A stretch of DNA of 64,000 bases from Neptunicoccus cionae. Lineage in GTDB: Bacteria > Pseudomonadota > Alphaproteobacteria > Rhodobacterales > Rhodobacteraceae. The notes below the pieces were generated by a model. That model did no database searches and was not told where the DNA came from. It saw only the letters and a list, made by a program, of their open reading frames with translations. Positions 17,632 through 28,024 of this stretch are shown here, piece by piece. The stretch covers positions 62,001-126,000 of the forward strand of contig NZ_PKOJ01000007.1 of NCBI RefSeq assembly GCF_002860325.1. The letters run 5' to 3'. Every line of letters begins with the position of its first letter. Position 1 is the first letter of the stretch. A program made the position numbers and the translations under genes.

Positions 17632-19686
17632 ATGGGGATTGATCATCTTTCAGAGGCATTGTTTGCGCAACGTCACCGTTTTGGCCTATGGGTTCCGGTG
17701 TGGTTGGGATTAGGGGTTTCTTGCTATTTCTCTCAACGATTTGAACCGGATATCTGGTTTCTTTCAAGTTTATCCGGTTGTGTTCTGTTGGCCGTTTTTT
17801 TCAGCCGGATGGGGCCGGATCTATTGCGCATTCTTGTTTGGGTGCCTGCTCTGATTGCGCTGGGATTTCTGGTAACAGCAGGGCGAGCCCGTCAGGTTGC
17901 TGCCCCGAAACTCGGCTGGCATTACTACGGCGCGGTAGAAGGAACGATCGTTCATCTGGACCGGTCCGGCTCTGACAAACCGCGGGTAACACTGGCGGAC
18001 CCCGTGCTGGAGCGGATGAACCCGCAACGGATGCCAAAACGGGTGCGGGTATCACTACATTCCGAACTTGCGGGAACGGCGTTGAGACCGGGGGCGCGTA
18101 TAATGCTCACGGCCAGCCTGTCACCCCCAGCCGGTCCGGTAGAGCCGGGTGGTTTTGATTTCCAGCGCATGGCGTGGTTCAACCGGCTTGGCGCCGTCGG
18201 GTATGCCCGCGCGCCGCCTGTGCTGGCTGTTCCACCTAACAACCGCGCCTTTGACCTGCGGGTCTTTGCGCTTCGGATGAAAATATCCGCACATATACGG
18301 CAAAAAATCCCCGGTCGGACCGGTGCATTTGCCGCTGCGATAATCACCGGAGACCGGTCGCAGATTGATCCAGTGTTGCTGGCGGATCTTCGACGATCCA
18401 ATCTGGCACATCTGCTTGCGATTTCTGGCTTGCATATGGGGCTGTTGACGGGGTTTGTCTTTGCGCTGATCCGCTTTGGCATTGCGGCGGTTCCCTACCT
18501 GTCCGTGCGCTTGCAAGCCAAGAAAATCGGTGCCGTTGTGGCATTGGTTGCCGGTGCCGGATACCTTCTGGTGTCAGGCGCGAATATTGCCACACAGCGC
18601 GCCTTTGTGATGGTGGCGGTTATGCTTGTGGCAGTGTTGCTGGAAAGGCCGGCGATTACCCTGCGCGCGGTTGCCATTGCTGCAACCCTGATCCTTTTGT
18701 TCCGCCCTGAAAGCCTGACAGGACCGGGTTTCCAGATGTCCTTTGCCGCAACCACTGCGCTGGTGGGCACCTTTGAAGTGCTGAACAGGACACATGGATG
18801 GCATGCGCTGCGCCAAAGCAGGTTCCGGTTGCTTGCACCCTTTGCCTCCCTGTTTATCGCCTCTGCGGTGGCTGGCGCTGCCACCGCACCATTTTCTGCG
18901 TTCCATTTCAACCAGATGGCACAATACGGACTGCTTGCCAATCTGGCTTCGGTTCCGGTGATGAGCCTGATCGTAATGCCTGCCGCCGTAATTGCAGCTG
19001 TATCGTCGCTGATCGGTTTGGAAGGCGGCGCATTTTGGGTTATGGGGCAGGGAATTGACTGGATTCTCGGCGTTGCACATTTTGTGGCGGTGCAGGAGGG
19101 CTCGGTTCTGCGAATAAAATCAGGGCCGGTCTGGGCGTTGGGGCTGGTAACAATCGGCGGATTGTTCGTGATCATTTGGCAGGGAGCGTGGCGCTGGTTC
19201 GGGTGTCCCGTGGCCGTTTTGGGGGTCGTATGCTGGGCGCTATCCGTGCGACCGGACCTGTTGCTGACCCATAACGGGCGCTTGGCCGGGGTGCTTGCAG
19301 ATCAGGGACGGGCTGTATCACGGGCCAAAGGCAACGGGTTTGCAGCTCTGAACTGGTTGGAAAATGACGGGGACGGGGCGGATCAGAATCAAGCCGCAGC
19401 GCGGTTTGAACAGGACGAGGACGACTGGCGACTAAGGCTTGAAGGTGGAACTGTCGCTTACCTTTGGGGAAAGACACGGACCAGAGCCGAGCTTCAATCC
19501 ATTTGCGAGACCGCAGAAGTACTTATTGTGCCGCTATGGAGCGAGGATGTCACAGGCCCGTGCCGGGCGTTCAATGCCGCAGATTTGCGCGCAAGCGGGG
19601 CGCTGGCTATCTGGTCCGGACCGGAAGGTCTGAAAATACAAACCGCGCGACAGGCTTCCGGCGCGCGGTTGTGGAACATGCAATAA
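17632..19686 (+). CDS. comEC: ComEC/Rec2-family DNA uptake channel protein
   Basis: A 684-residue polytopic membrane protein. It has an N-terminal DUF4131-like region (residues about 30-180) and the central competence domain with RSNLAHLLAISGLHMGLLTGF near residue 250, the hallmark of the family. The short C-terminal part lacks the HxHxDH nuclease motif of the beta-lactamase domain, as usual in alphaproteobacteria. ComEC carries single-stranded DNA across the inner membrane; in Rhodobacter capsulatus it is needed for uptake of GTA-delivered DNA. It is divergent from gltX and converges on lexA. Start at the ATG 17632 is tentative because no strong ribosome-binding site is seen. Confidence 0.9.
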   Translation: MGIDHLSEALFAQRHRFGLWVPVWLGLGVSCYFSQRFEPDIWFLSSLSGCVLLAVFFSRMGPDLLRILVWVPALIALGFLVTAGRARQVAAPKLGWHYYGAVEGTIVHLDRSGSDKPRVTLADPVLERMNPQRMPKRVRVSLHSELAGTALRPGARIMLTASLSPPAGPVEPGGFDFQRMAWFNRLGAVGYARAPPVLAVPPNNRAFDLRVFALRMKISAHIRQKIPGRTGAFAAAIITGDRSQIDPVLLADLRRSNLAHLLAISGLHMGLLTGFVFALIRFGIAAVPYLSVRLQAKKIGAVVALVAGAGYLLVSGANIATQRAFVMVAVMLVAVLLERPAITLRAVAIAATLILLFRPESLTGPGFQMSFAATTALVGTFEVLNRTHGWHALRQSRFRLLAPFASLFIASAVAGAATAPFSAFHFNQMAQYGLLANLASVPVMSLIVMPAAVIAAVSSLIGLEGGAFWVMGQGIDWILGVAHFVAVQEGSVLRIKSGPVWALGLVTIGGLFVIIWQGAWRWFGCPVAVLGVVCWALSVRPDLLLTHNGRLAGVLADQGRAVSRAKGNGFAALNWLENDGDGADQNQAAARFEQDEDDWRLRLEGGTVAYLWGKTRTRAELQSICETAEVLIVPLWSEDVTGPCRAFNAADLRASGALAIWSGPEGLKIQTARQASGARLWNMQ

Positions 19687-19698
19687 ACGACCCCGCGT

Positions 19699-20388
19699 TC
19701 AGTAGGTGCGGATCAATCCAACCAGCTTTCCCTGAACCTTGACCTGATCGTCCCTGTAAACGCGGGTTTCATAGGCCGGGTTGGCCGCTTCCAGTGCAAT
19801 GGCCGAGCCTTTTTTGCGCAGGCGTTTCAGGGTGGCCTCCTGATCTTCGACCAGTGCTACGACGATATCCCCGTTTTCTGCATCGGACTGTTCATGGATT
19901 ACGACGATATCGCCCTCATTGATGCCAGCTTCAATCATTGAGTCGCCCTTGACCTCCAACGCGTAGTGGGAGCCTTGGTTATGCATCATCCCGCCGGGCA
20001 CAGCCACATGGCTGGTCACGTGCTGGATCGCCTCAATCGGGGTACCCGCAGCGATCAGGCCCATAATCGGCAGTGAATGGGAATCCGTCTTGGAAACAGG
20101 AAGGGCTTCGCGGGGCGGCGGTGGTGGCGCAGAACCTTCGATCACACGGGGGTTGAAGCCGCCAGCGTCAATCGAATCCGGCAAACGCACGATTTCGATA
20201 GCACGGGCGCGATGGGCCAGCCGTCGGATGAAGCCCCGTTCTTCCAGCGCGGTAATCAGGCGGTGAATGCCAGACTTGGAACGTAGGTCGAGTGCTTCCT
20301 TCATCTCGTCAAAAGAGGGCGGAACACCGTCTTTTTGCATCCGCTTGTGAATGAATTCCAGCAAATCCATCTGCTTGCGAGTGAGCAT
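19699..20388 (-). CDS. lexA: LexA repressor of the SOS response
   Basis: A 229-residue LexA. The N-terminal winged helix starts [17 protein letters not shown] and reads [20 protein letters not shown]. The self-cleavage site is Ala114-Gly115, the catalytic Ser150 lies in [10 protein letters not shown] and Lys188 in EATLKRL, so the protein should be cleaved on RecA activation. AGGAGGG lies before the ATG. A GTTC-N7-GTTC operator is found 45 bp upstream, fitting autoregulation. It converges on comEC with a 12-bp gap. Confidence 0.97.
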   Translation of the reverse strand: MLTRKQMDLLEFIHKRMQKDGVPPSFDEMKEALDLRSKSGIHRLITALEERGFIRRLAHRARAIEIVRLPDSIDAGGFNPRVIEGSAPPPPPREALPVSKTDSHSLPIMGLIAAGTPIEAIQHVTSHVAVPGGMMHNQGSHYALEVKGDSMIEAGINEGDIVVIHEQSDAENGDIVVALVEDQEATLKRLRKKGSAIALEAANPAYETRVYRDDQVKVQGKLVGLIRTY

Positions 20389-20432
20389 GATACCCTCCTG
20401 TTTCGCGCGTTTGTTCGCTTCTGTTCCCGTCT

Positions 20433-20447
20433 GTTCTACAAGCGTTC
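20433..20447. promoter_or_regulatory. LexA operator (SOS box) upstream of lexA
   Basis: The sequence GTTCTACAAGCGTTC is an exact GTTC-N7-GTTC, the known alphaproteobacterial SOS box. It lies 45 bp upstream of the lexA start. Further GTTC words at 20413 and 20423 continue the series with 10-bp spacing and may extend the binding region. Confidence 0.88.
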
Positions 20448-20506
20448 CCGTTTTGTGTCAAAACCTATTTTTGTGACAGAATCGCCGGATGAGCAGGGAA
20501 GCAAGT

Positions 20507-21691
20507 CTAGAGGCGAATAATGGGAACGGTTTCACCTGCCTTGCGCGGGGGATCATTTGCATCGCGCACCAGAAGGGCGTTTGCCCGCGACAGGACTGAC
20601 AAAAGGGAACTGTCCTGCCGTGTTTCAGGTGTGCAGGTCAGCACACCGTCCATGATTGAAAGTTGCGCGCGCATGTAATGGCTGCGCGGGCCGTTCTGTC
20701 CCATATCAGCCCCCAGACGTGCAAGCTCGCGAGGCATTGCGTGTTTGCCAAGGCCAAGCATGGCCCTGAGAGCAGGGACAAGAAACACGGTACCACAGAC
20801 CATGGAACTGACAGGATTTCCAGGCAGACCGATCATGGCGGTCTTGCCAAGCCGCCCTGCCATGAGCGGCTTACCCGGACGCATGGCGACCTTGTAAAAG
20901 GCTTGTTCCATTCCGGCCTCTGACGCGACCTGACGGACCAGATCATGATCCCCGACAGATGCACCGCCAAGGGTTACAATTGCATCAGCGTCCGAACCAA
21001 GATCCAGCACAGCGCGCAGGGCTTGGGGATCGTCTTTAGCAATCGGTAGAATGCGGGCGATTCCGCCATTCGCTTCAATAAGGGCTTTCAAGCCGAAATT
21101 GTTGCTGGAAATAATCTGGCTGGGACCGGGCGTTTCACCGGGCATGACCAGTTCATCGCCTGTTGCAACCAGTGCGATTACGGGTTTGCGCCGAACAACG
21201 ACAGTTGCGCAGTTCATCGAGGCGAGCAGGGCAATATCACCAGCGGACAGGACACGGGGCGCGGCCATTACATCACCGGCTTTGAAATCACCCCCAGCAG
21301 AACGGATGTAAAAGCTCGGGTCCAGATTATCGCCCACTGTGATGGTGTCGCCTTCGCGGGTGCAATCTTCCTGAATAAGGATACGGTCTACACCTTCAGG
21401 AACCGGTGCGCCGGTAAAAATCCGAACGGCCTGACCGCTGTTGACGGTGCCGTTAAATCCGCCACCTGCAGCGCTCTCTCCGATGACAGTCAACTGTGCG
21501 CCGGTCACCAGATCATTTGACTGCACCCCGTACCCGTCCATCGCGGACGAGGGAAACGGCGGTTGACTGAATGCGGCGACGGCATCCTTCGCCAAAACCC
21601 GACCGGAGGCGGCGCGCAGTGGGACAGTTTCACTTTCCAATGGCTCAAAAAGGTTGAGAACCTTCTCAAGTGCCTGTTCAACGCTGATCAT
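20507..21691 (-). CDS. moeA: Molybdopterin molybdotransferase MoeA
   Basis: A 394-residue MoeA, which inserts molybdate into adenylylated molybdopterin. It shows the N-terminal SAMDGYGV block, the central MPT-binding region with VSVGDHD-like [16 protein letters not shown], and [27 protein letters not shown]. Its start overlaps the moaC stop by 4 bp. The cofactor genes share a leftward cluster with trpC, trpD and trpG, a common arrangement in Rhodobacterales. Confidence 0.96.
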   Translation of the reverse strand: MISVEQALEKVLNLFEPLESETVPLRAASGRVLAKDAVAAFSQPPFPSSAMDGYGVQSNDLVTGAQLTVIGESAAGGGFNGTVNSGQAVRIFTGAPVPEGVDRILIQEDCTREGDTITVGDNLDPSFYIRSAGGDFKAGDVMAAPRVLSAGDIALLASMNCATVVVRRKPVIALVATGDELVMPGETPGPSQIISSNNFGLKALIEANGGIARILPIAKDDPQALRAVLDLGSDADAIVTLGGASVGDHDLVRQVASEAGMEQAFYKVAMRPGKPLMAGRLGKTAMIGLPGNPVSSMVCGTVFLVPALRAMLGLGKHAMPRELARLGADMGQNGPRSHYMRAQLSIMDGVLTCTPETRQDSSLLSVLSRANALLVRDANDPPRKAGETVPIIRL

Positions 21692-22158
21692 TCGGATTCA
21701 AACCGGCCGGACTTGCCGCCATCTTTAAGAACAACCCGTACATCACTGATTTGCATTGTTTTATCAACAGCCTTCACCATGTCGTAGACGGTTAAGGCGG
21801 CCACGTTCACGGCTGTCAGAGCTTCCATTTCAACGCCGGTCTGTCCGGTGGTTTTGACCGTTGCCTCTATCATGACTCCATCGTCTGTCACCTCCAGATC
21901 CAAGGAAACCTTGGATATGGCCAGAGGATGGCACAGCGGGATCAGATCAGAGGTTTTCTTGGCCCCCATAATGCCTGCGAGCCGCGCAACCGCAAGAACG
22001 TCGCCTTTTTTGGCACGGCCTTCTTCAATCATGGCGCGGGTTTCGGCATTCATGATGACACGGCCTTTGGCCACGGCAACGCGGCTGGTAACAGGCTTTT
22101 CCGATACGTCCACCATATGGGCGGCGCCGGAATCGTCAAAGTGGGTCAGTTTCGCCAT
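21688..22158 (-). CDS. moaC: Cyclic pyranopterin monophosphate synthase MoaC
   Basis: A 156-residue MoaC acting after MoaA in molybdopterin synthesis. Conserved blocks are [34 protein letters not shown] and KAVDKTMQI, carrying the active-site lysines, histidine and aspartate. It overlaps moeA by ATGA and follows trpC after 10 bp, so it is probably read from the trp transcript. Confidence 0.97.
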   Translation of the reverse strand: MAKLTHFDDSGAAHMVDVSEKPVTSRVAVAKGRVIMNAETRAMIEEGRAKKGDVLAVARLAGIMGAKKTSDLIPLCHPLAISKVSLDLEVTDDGVMIEATVKTTGQTGVEMEALTAVNVAALTVYDMVKAVDKTMQISDVRVVLKDGGKSGRFESE

Positions 22159-22168
22159 GATCCGCCCG

Positions 22169-22981
22169 TTACATTGCCTGCGGAGCCCAAGGGCTGCCGA
22201 TCAGGTCGCGGGTGGCCATGGCAACATCGTCCTGCCGCATCAGGGATTCCCCGATCAGGAAGCAGCGCACGCCAAATTTGGCGAGGTTTGCGAGGTCGTC
22301 CTTGGTATTCAACCCGCTTTCAGAGATCAGCAAACGCTCTGCAGGTGCGTAACGCGCCAGTGTTGTTGATGTCTCTAGCGAGGTTTCGAATGTCTTCAAG
22401 TCGCGGTTGTTGATCCCCAGCAGGGGCGAGCGCAGGTGCGCGGCACGATCCAGTTCAGCACGGTCGTGGATTTCCACCAGAACGTCCATCCCGTAATCAA
22501 AGGCAGCGTTCTCCAGTTCCAGCGCCTGAGCGTCTGAAACACTTGCCATGACGATCAAGATACAATCCGCACCCCAAGCCCGCGCCTGGGCAACCTGATA
22601 GGTGTCATACATGAAATCCTTGCGTAAGCAGGGCAGATCGCAGGCTTCGCGGGCCTGTGTCAGAAACTCCGGTGCGCCTTGAAACGATGGTGTGTCGGTC
22701 AGCACGGACAGGCAGGTTGCGCCGCCATCGGCGTAGGCTTTGGCCAGCGTAGCCGGATCGAAATCCTCGCGGATCACGCCTTTGGACGGGCTGGCCTTCT
22801 TCACTTCCGCGATCAGGCCGTAACCTCCTGACTGCGCAGCAGATTTCAATGCATCGGCAAAACCGCGCGGCGCGGTCTGGTCTGCGGCCAAGGATTCAAG
22901 CTCGCCAAGAGAGATCTCTTCTTTGGCGGCTTCGATCTCTTCCAGTTTGTAGGCTTTGATCTTTTCGAGAATATCAGTCAT
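22169..22981 (-). CDS. trpC: Indole-3-glycerol phosphate synthase
   Basis: A 270-residue TIM-barrel enzyme. Family blocks: [14 protein letters not shown] with the catalytic lysine region, [25 protein letters not shown], and [13 protein letters not shown], with [11 protein letters not shown] near the end. It closes the indole ring in tryptophan synthesis. It overlaps trpD by 8 bp. Start at the ATG 22981 gives the usual MTDILEKI N-terminus. Confidence 0.97.
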   Translation of the reverse strand: MTDILEKIKAYKLEEIEAAKEEISLGELESLAADQTAPRGFADALKSAAQSGGYGLIAEVKKASPSKGVIREDFDPATLAKAYADGGATCLSVLTDTPSFQGAPEFLTQAREACDLPCLRKDFMYDTYQVAQARAWGADCILIVMASVSDAQALELENAAFDYGMDVLVEIHDRAELDRAAHLRSPLLGINNRDLKTFETSLETSTTLARYAPAERLLISESGLNTKDDLANLAKFGVRCFLIGESLMRQDDVAMATRDLIGSPWAPQAM

Positions 22982-23999
22982 CTGCTGCCTCTGTCGTTAT
23001 TTTTGCCAGCGCGTCCAGCTTGGCGGCTGCTGCGCCACTGTCTATGCTTTGAGCCGCGACTTCAACGCCTTCACGCAGATTTTCTACCTTATCTGCAACG
23101 ACTAACGCGGCGGCAGTGTTGAAAAGCACTGCATCCCGATAGGCAGAGGTTTCCCCCGCCAGCAAAGCCTTCAGTGCAGCGGCATTTTCCGCAGGTTCTC
23201 CGCCGACAATGGATTCAAACGGATGAACTGGCAGCCCTGCATCTTCGGGCGAGATTTCTGTTTCAGTAACCGTGCCGTTCTCGAGTTTGGCTACCCATGT
23301 GGGCCCCGCGATTGAAATCTCGTCAGTTCCATCGGACCCGTGGACCAGCCACGCCTTTTCAGAGCCGAGTTGCAGCAGAACTTCGGCCATCGGCCGGATC
23401 ATTTCGCGGGAAAATGCTCCGGTCAACTGACGTTTTACACCGGCTGGATTGGTTAACGGGCCAAGGATATTGAAAATCGTACGTGTTCCAAGGGCTTGGC
23501 GCGCGGGCATCACATGTCGGGTCGCAGGGTGGTGCATCGGCGCCATCATAAAGCCGATTCCGACGGTGTTAATTGCTCTTTCTACCACTTTCGGGCCGAC
23601 CATGACTTCTACGCCCAAATGCCCGAGCGCATCCGCCGTACCGGATTTGGAGGACAGGTTCCGGTTGCCGTGTTTGGCAACGATCACCCCGGCACCTGCG
23701 GTCACAATTGCGGTGGCAGTCGAGATATTCAGTGTGGATTTGCCATCACCACCGGTTCCAACGATGTCGATCGCGCCTTCGGGGGCGCTTACTTTCAGAC
23801 ATTTGGCGCGCATGACTGCGGCAGCTGCGGCATATTCTTCTACGGTTTCACCACGCGTGCGCAACACCATAAGAAGCCCGCCGATCTGTTCAGGCGTCGC
23901 GTCGCCTTCCATAATGGTGGTAAATGCGGCTTCTGCGTCTGTACGGCTGAGAGGGGCGTCGATGGCTTTTGCAATCAGGGTCTTTAGCGGCGTGCTCAT
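22974..23999 (-). CDS. trpD: Anthranilate phosphoribosyltransferase
   Basis: A 341-residue TrpD. The phosphoribosyl-pyrophosphate motif [15 protein letters not shown] lies near residue 81, followed by [23 protein letters not shown] and the metal-binding GSDGTDEIS. It joins anthranilate to PRPP. It overlaps trpG (4 bp) and trpC (8 bp), indicating strong translational coupling. Confidence 0.97.
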   Translation of the reverse strand: MSTPLKTLIAKAIDAPLSRTDAEAAFTTIMEGDATPEQIGGLLMVLRTRGETVEEYAAAAAVMRAKCLKVSAPEGAIDIVGTGGDGKSTLNISTATAIVTAGAGVIVAKHGNRNLSSKSGTADALGHLGVEVMVGPKVVERAINTVGIGFMMAPMHHPATRHVMPARQALGTRTIFNILGPLTNPAGVKRQLTGAFSREMIRPMAEVLLQLGSEKAWLVHGSDGTDEISIAGPTWVAKLENGTVTETEISPEDAGLPVHPFESIVGGEPAENAAALKALLAGETSAYRDAVLFNTAAALVVADKVENLREGVEVAAQSIDSGAAAAKLDALAKITTEAADD

Positions 24000-24577
24000 G
24001 CGGGTTCCATTGCAGTCTTCAGAAAATTGTTCAACAGCGCGTGCCCGTGTTCCGAGGCAATGCTCTCGGGATGGAACTGAACGCCGTGGATGGGCAGGGT
24101 TTTATGGGCAAGTCCCATAATGGTGCCGTCTTCCAGCCAGGCGGTGACTTCCAGTTCATCCGGCAGGCTGTCCCGCTCCACCACCAGAGAGTGATAGCGC
24201 GTGGCTTCGAAGGGGGCGGGCAAACCGGCAAAGACCGAGCGGCCTTCGTGATGCATCCTGCCCATTTTACCGTGAACGATTTCATGACAGCGGATTACCT
24301 TGCCGCCAAAAGCCTGACCGATCACCTGATGGCCAAGGCACACCCCCATCAGCGGGGTTTCGGTTTCGGCCGCGGCTTTCACCAGATCAAGACAGATTCC
24401 AGCCTGATCCGGATCACAAGGCCCCGGAGAAAGCAGGATCATGTCAGGTTGCATGTCCATTGCATCCTGCACAGTGATCTCGTCGTTGCGTTTGACCACG
24501 GTTTGCGCCCCCAGTTCCCCCACATAATGCACCAGATTATAGGTGAAACTGTCGTAATTATCGATCAAAAGCAGCAT
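23996..24577 (-). CDS. trpG: Anthranilate synthase component II (glutamine amidotransferase)
   Basis: A 193-residue class I amidotransferase. It has [16 protein letters not shown] at the start, the nucleophilic cysteine in [11 protein letters not shown] and the catalytic HPESIAS. It supplies ammonia to TrpE. I chose the ATG at 24577, which has GAGG nine bases upstream and gives the family N-terminus; the frame stays open 21 codons further. trpE is not in this operon but lies about 2 kb away, beyond the deacetylase-like gene. The same protein might also serve folate synthesis (PabA), as in many bacteria. Confidence 0.95.
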   Translation of the reverse strand: MLLLIDNYDSFTYNLVHYVGELGAQTVVKRNDEITVQDAMDMQPDMILLSPGPCDPDQAGICLDLVKAAAETETPLMGVCLGHQVIGQAFGGKVIRCHEIVHGKMGRMHHEGRSVFAGLPAPFEATRYHSLVVERDSLPDELEVTAWLEDGTIMGLAHKTLPIHGVQFHPESIASEHGHALLNNFLKTAMEPA

Positions 24578-24734
24578 TTTGCCCGTCCTCAACATCGGTG
24601 ATTTAGGGGGATGATCCCTGTTGCGAATTGCGCTATACATTGCTCACGGGCGTGCGCAGAGGTCAAGAGCAGCGAGCCAAGAAAAGACGCGCATGATTGC
24701 GGACAAATGAGAGAACAGGCGCAAGAGGCTAATA

Positions 24735-26474
24735 ATGGCAAACTGGGGTAAAACCGCAGGAGTTCTGTCCGGTTTGGCGGTCGGGGTTACATCAGGCGTC
24801 TTTCTGGCCGCGCTAAATCCGATCCTGCCAAAAACAGATACAACAACCGTACCAAATGCGCCCACACAAGCCGGTGGGGTGCCCACTTCTCCTTCCGACA
24901 CGTCGCAAGGGCCGGTGGCACAGGGGGAGGTCTCTCGTGGCACTACCGCCGGAGCAGATCAATCTCCGACGCAGGCTTTGGAAAAGGTTGGCGAAACCGA
25001 TCAAATATTGCCCGACCAAACTCCCAGCGAAATTGTGACCGCAGATGCGCGTGATAGTGCGCCTTCCAGTGTAGATGCAGCACGGCAGCGTCCCGTGAAC
25101 ACCGAAGTTGCAGTTCTGACTACAAAGACACAGGTTCCGCCCGAAACCGAACTTTCCATTGCGATGCCGATCGAAGCCGATACGCCTCTCACGTCGCGTC
25201 TTGCACTGATCAATCCCGACGACGGGGCTGAAATTCGTCCTTCGGTGTCATCCGATCCTGCAGAACCCGTTGTGATGCAGCGTCCTTCGGCGGAAACGTT
25301 AGGACCGGATGCGCTGGTTCCCGATGCAGCGGATGGCGATGCCGCCATGCCCAGTTTGAACGCGGACGGAACGGTTGAACGTCAAGACGCCAGCAGCGAG
25401 CGCACCATCGGAGTACTTGACGATACTGACAACCGGTTGCCCCGCCTTGATACGGAACCGGACGTTGTTATCGCAACAAGACCGGCACGCAATGCAGCGG
25501 AAAAGCCGTTGCGCATCCTGCCTGTTCTGCCGGAACCCGAAAACAAAAATGAAGCAGCCGAGCCGCAACCCCGCGGTGACGGGGTGCGCAGCGCGGCCTT
25601 CAGCCCTGCAACCCAACCCAATACCTCGGGCACTTTCGCCACGCTTGGATCCCGTTTGCCAACGATCGGGGACAGTGGCGAAAACGGCATTTCGACTTTA
25701 GGGAAATCAGCGATTAGCAAACGGATCCCGACGATCGGGGACGACGAACCGGTGCTGTCAGGTCAGATTGCAACGCCGGCGGTAGGGGCATTGCGGGCAA
25801 ATGCCAATGATTTCACGTCGACCGGAAAACCGCTGGTATCGGTTGTACTGTTGGATAACGGTCAGATTGAGGGAAATCTTTCAAAATTCTCTAGGCTTGG
25901 CCTGCCAATGGCAATCGCTATTCCGGTTGACCAGCCCAATGTTTCAGCAAAGGCGCGGGCATACCGGAACGCCGGATTTGAAGTGCTCGCGCTCAGCCCG
26001 CGTGATGTAAAACTGTCGTTACCCGGGGGGCAAACTGATGAACAGGTTGCCGAGCTGTTGGACCGGTTCTTTACGCTCATGCCCGAAGCGATCGGGTTGA
26101 TCGACCGTCCCGAAGCCCTGATGCAGCGTGACCAGCGGTTGGTGCGCTCGGTCGTCGGGTATTTTGCGCAGTCCGGCCACGGGATCATCACCTATGCAGG
26201 CGGCCTGAACGCAGCGCCCCGTCTGGCCGATCAACAGGATGTAGCCTTTGGTCTGGTCAGTCATATTCTGGATGGTGCGGAAGATACGGAAACAGTGGTT
26301 TCGGGGTATCTGAACCGTGCAGCGCGAACTGCGCGCAGCAAGGGGAGTTCGATTGTGCTGGCGATGCCGAATGATGAAACTCTGGCTGCACTTCTGAACT
26401 GGTCCTTGGGGATCAACGCGCGCACTGTCAGTTTTGCGCCGGTGTCTGCAGCACTGATGGCGGGCAACCCTTAG
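24735..26474 (+). CDS. Divergent polysaccharide deacetylase-family protein with long linker
   Basis: A 579-residue protein with one N-terminal membrane helix or uncleaved signal (residues about 8-28). A long low-complexity region rich in Thr, Asp and Pro follows (about 30-340), containing two PTIGD words near residue 320. The C-terminal domain (about 355-575; VSVVLLDNGQIEG, then LIDRPEALMQRDQRL) matches the divergent polysaccharide deacetylase family found in envelopes of Gram-negative bacteria. The catalytic residues of true deacetylases are not evident. It is divergent from trpG. The substrate and function are unknown. Confidence 0.8.
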   Translation: MANWGKTAGVLSGLAVGVTSGVFLAALNPILPKTDTTTVPNAPTQAGGVPTSPSDTSQGPVAQGEVSRGTTAGADQSPTQALEKVGETDQILPDQTPSEIVTADARDSAPSSVDAARQRPVNTEVAVLTTKTQVPPETELSIAMPIEADTPLTSRLALINPDDGAEIRPSVSSDPAEPVVMQRPSAETLGPDALVPDAADGDAAMPSLNADGTVERQDASSERTIGVLDDTDNRLPRLDTEPDVVIATRPARNAAEKPLRILPVLPEPENKNEAAEPQPRGDGVRSAAFSPATQPNTSGTFATLGSRLPTIGDSGENGISTLGKSAISKRIPTIGDDEPVLSGQIATPAVGALRANANDFTSTGKPLVSVVLLDNGQIEGNLSKFSRLGLPMAIAIPVDQPNVSAKARAYRNAGFEVLALSPRDVKLSLPGGQTDEQVAELLDRFFTLMPEAIGLIDRPEALMQRDQRLVRSVVGYFAQSGHGIITYAGGLNAAPRLADQQDVAFGLVSHILDGAEDTETVVSGYLNRAARTARSKGSSIVLAMPNDETLAALLNWSLGINARTVSFAPVSAALMAGNP

Positions 26475-26506
26475 GGGTGCGCCGCCTTTTCAAAATCTGA
26501 GTCGCT

Positions 26507-28024
26507 TTAGTAGTTGCCGTTGGACTTTACAAAAGTCACGGCATCCTTGGCTGCCTTGCGTAATGCGTTGGATTTATTGACTGTTTCCTGAAGCTCGGCT
26601 TCCGGATCGCTGTCATATACAACCCCGCCGCCAGCTTGGATGTGCAGTTTCTGGTCCTTCAGAACGGCCGTTCGCAGGGCAATACAAATGTCCATCTCGC
26701 CTGTAGCGCTGAAATAGCCGACACCGCCGCCATAAACGCCGCGTTTCTCTTTTTCCAACTCGTCAATGATCTGCATCGCACGGACCTTGGGCGCACCGGA
26801 CACAGTGCCCGCAGGTAATCCGGCGAGCAGGGCCGACAGGGCGTCCTGATCCTCTGCCAGTTCGCCAACCACATTGGACACGATGTGCATCACATGGGAA
26901 TAACGCTCGATAATGAACTGTTCGTTCGGATTCACTGTGCCGATTTTGGAAACACGGCCCACATCATTGCGCCCCAGATCCAGCAGCATCAGGTGCTCGG
27001 CCATTTCTTTCGGATCGCCCAGCAGATCGGCTTCGAGCGCACGGTCTTCGGCCTCGTTCGCGCCGCGATGGCGGGTGCCTGCGATAGGGCGGATGGTGAC
27101 TTCCTTGTCTTTCACCCGCACCAGAATCTCGGGGCTGGCACCGATGACCTGAAAGCCGCCGAAGTTGAAGAAAAACATGTAGGGCGACGGATTGGTGCGA
27201 CGCAACGCGCGATACAATGCGAAGGGCGGCAGTTTAAAATCCTGCGTCCAGCGCTGGCTTGGGACCACCTGAAAGATGTCACCGGCACGGATGTATTCCT
27301 TGGCCTTTTCCACAAAGCCGAAATATTCCTCGCGGCTGGTGTTGGAGACAGGTTCGCCCACGGCGGTTTCCGGATCCGCCACAGGCGTGGCCATAGGGGC
27401 AGGGCGTTCAAGATCGCGCACCGCATCCATTACCCGTTCCGCAGCCTGATTATAGGCCGCACGGGCCGACAGGCCACCAGTGGCCCAAACCGGAGAGACA
27501 ACGGTGATTTCATCCTTCACGCCGTCCACGACCACAACCACCGAAGGACGCATCATCACAGCATCCGGCAGGCCGAGCGGATCGGGATTCACGTCGGGCA
27601 GCTTTTCCACCAGACGGATCATGTCATAGCCGAGATAACCGAACAGACCCGCTGCAATCGCCGGCAGGTCTTCGGGTAGGTCGATATGGCTTTCTTCCAG
27701 TACAGCCCGCAGGCTGGTCAGCGGATCGGCCTTCATGGGTTCGAACGCATTGGCGTCGAAACGCGCCTGACGGTTGATCCGCGCGCTATCCCCGTGGCAC
27801 TGCCAGATCAGATCGGGCTTCATTCCGATACAGGAATAGCGACCACGGTTTTCGCCCCCTGTCACGCTTTCCAGCATGAAACTGTCTTTTTGTGCCTGTG
27901 CCAGTTTCAGCATCAAGGACACAGGGGTGTCGAGATCGGCCACAAGACGGGTGTACACCACCTGATTGTGGCCGTCTTTATGAGCCTCTTCAAAGGCTTC
28001 GTAGGAGGGTATTAAGGTGCTCAA
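26507..28024 (-). CDS. trpE: Anthranilate synthase component I
   Basis: A 505-residue chorismate-utilising enzyme. The N-terminal region carries the tryptophan feedback site (LMLKLAQAQ near LESVTGG), and the catalytic core has IRPIAGTRHRG, LVDLGRNDVGR-like LLDLGRNDVGRV, and GAPKVRAMQIIDELE. It makes anthranilate with TrpG. The only start giving the full N-terminus is a TTG at 28024 that overlaps the ppiD stop (TTGA). It is therefore translationally coupled to ppiD. I saw no trp leader peptide or attenuator. Confidence 0.95.
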   Translation of the reverse strand: MSTLIPSYEAFEEAHKDGHNQVVYTRLVADLDTPVSLMLKLAQAQKDSFMLESVTGGENRGRYSCIGMKPDLIWQCHGDSARINRQARFDANAFEPMKADPLTSLRAVLEESHIDLPEDLPAIAAGLFGYLGYDMIRLVEKLPDVNPDPLGLPDAVMMRPSVVVVVDGVKDEITVVSPVWATGGLSARAAYNQAAERVMDAVRDLERPAPMATPVADPETAVGEPVSNTSREEYFGFVEKAKEYIRAGDIFQVVPSQRWTQDFKLPPFALYRALRRTNPSPYMFFFNFGGFQVIGASPEILVRVKDKEVTIRPIAGTRHRGANEAEDRALEADLLGDPKEMAEHLMLLDLGRNDVGRVSKIGTVNPNEQFIIERYSHVMHIVSNVVGELAEDQDALSALLAGLPAGTVSGAPKVRAMQIIDELEKEKRGVYGGGVGYFSATGEMDICIALRTAVLKDQKLHIQAGGGVVYDSDPEAELQETVNKSNALRKAAKDAVTFVKSNGNY

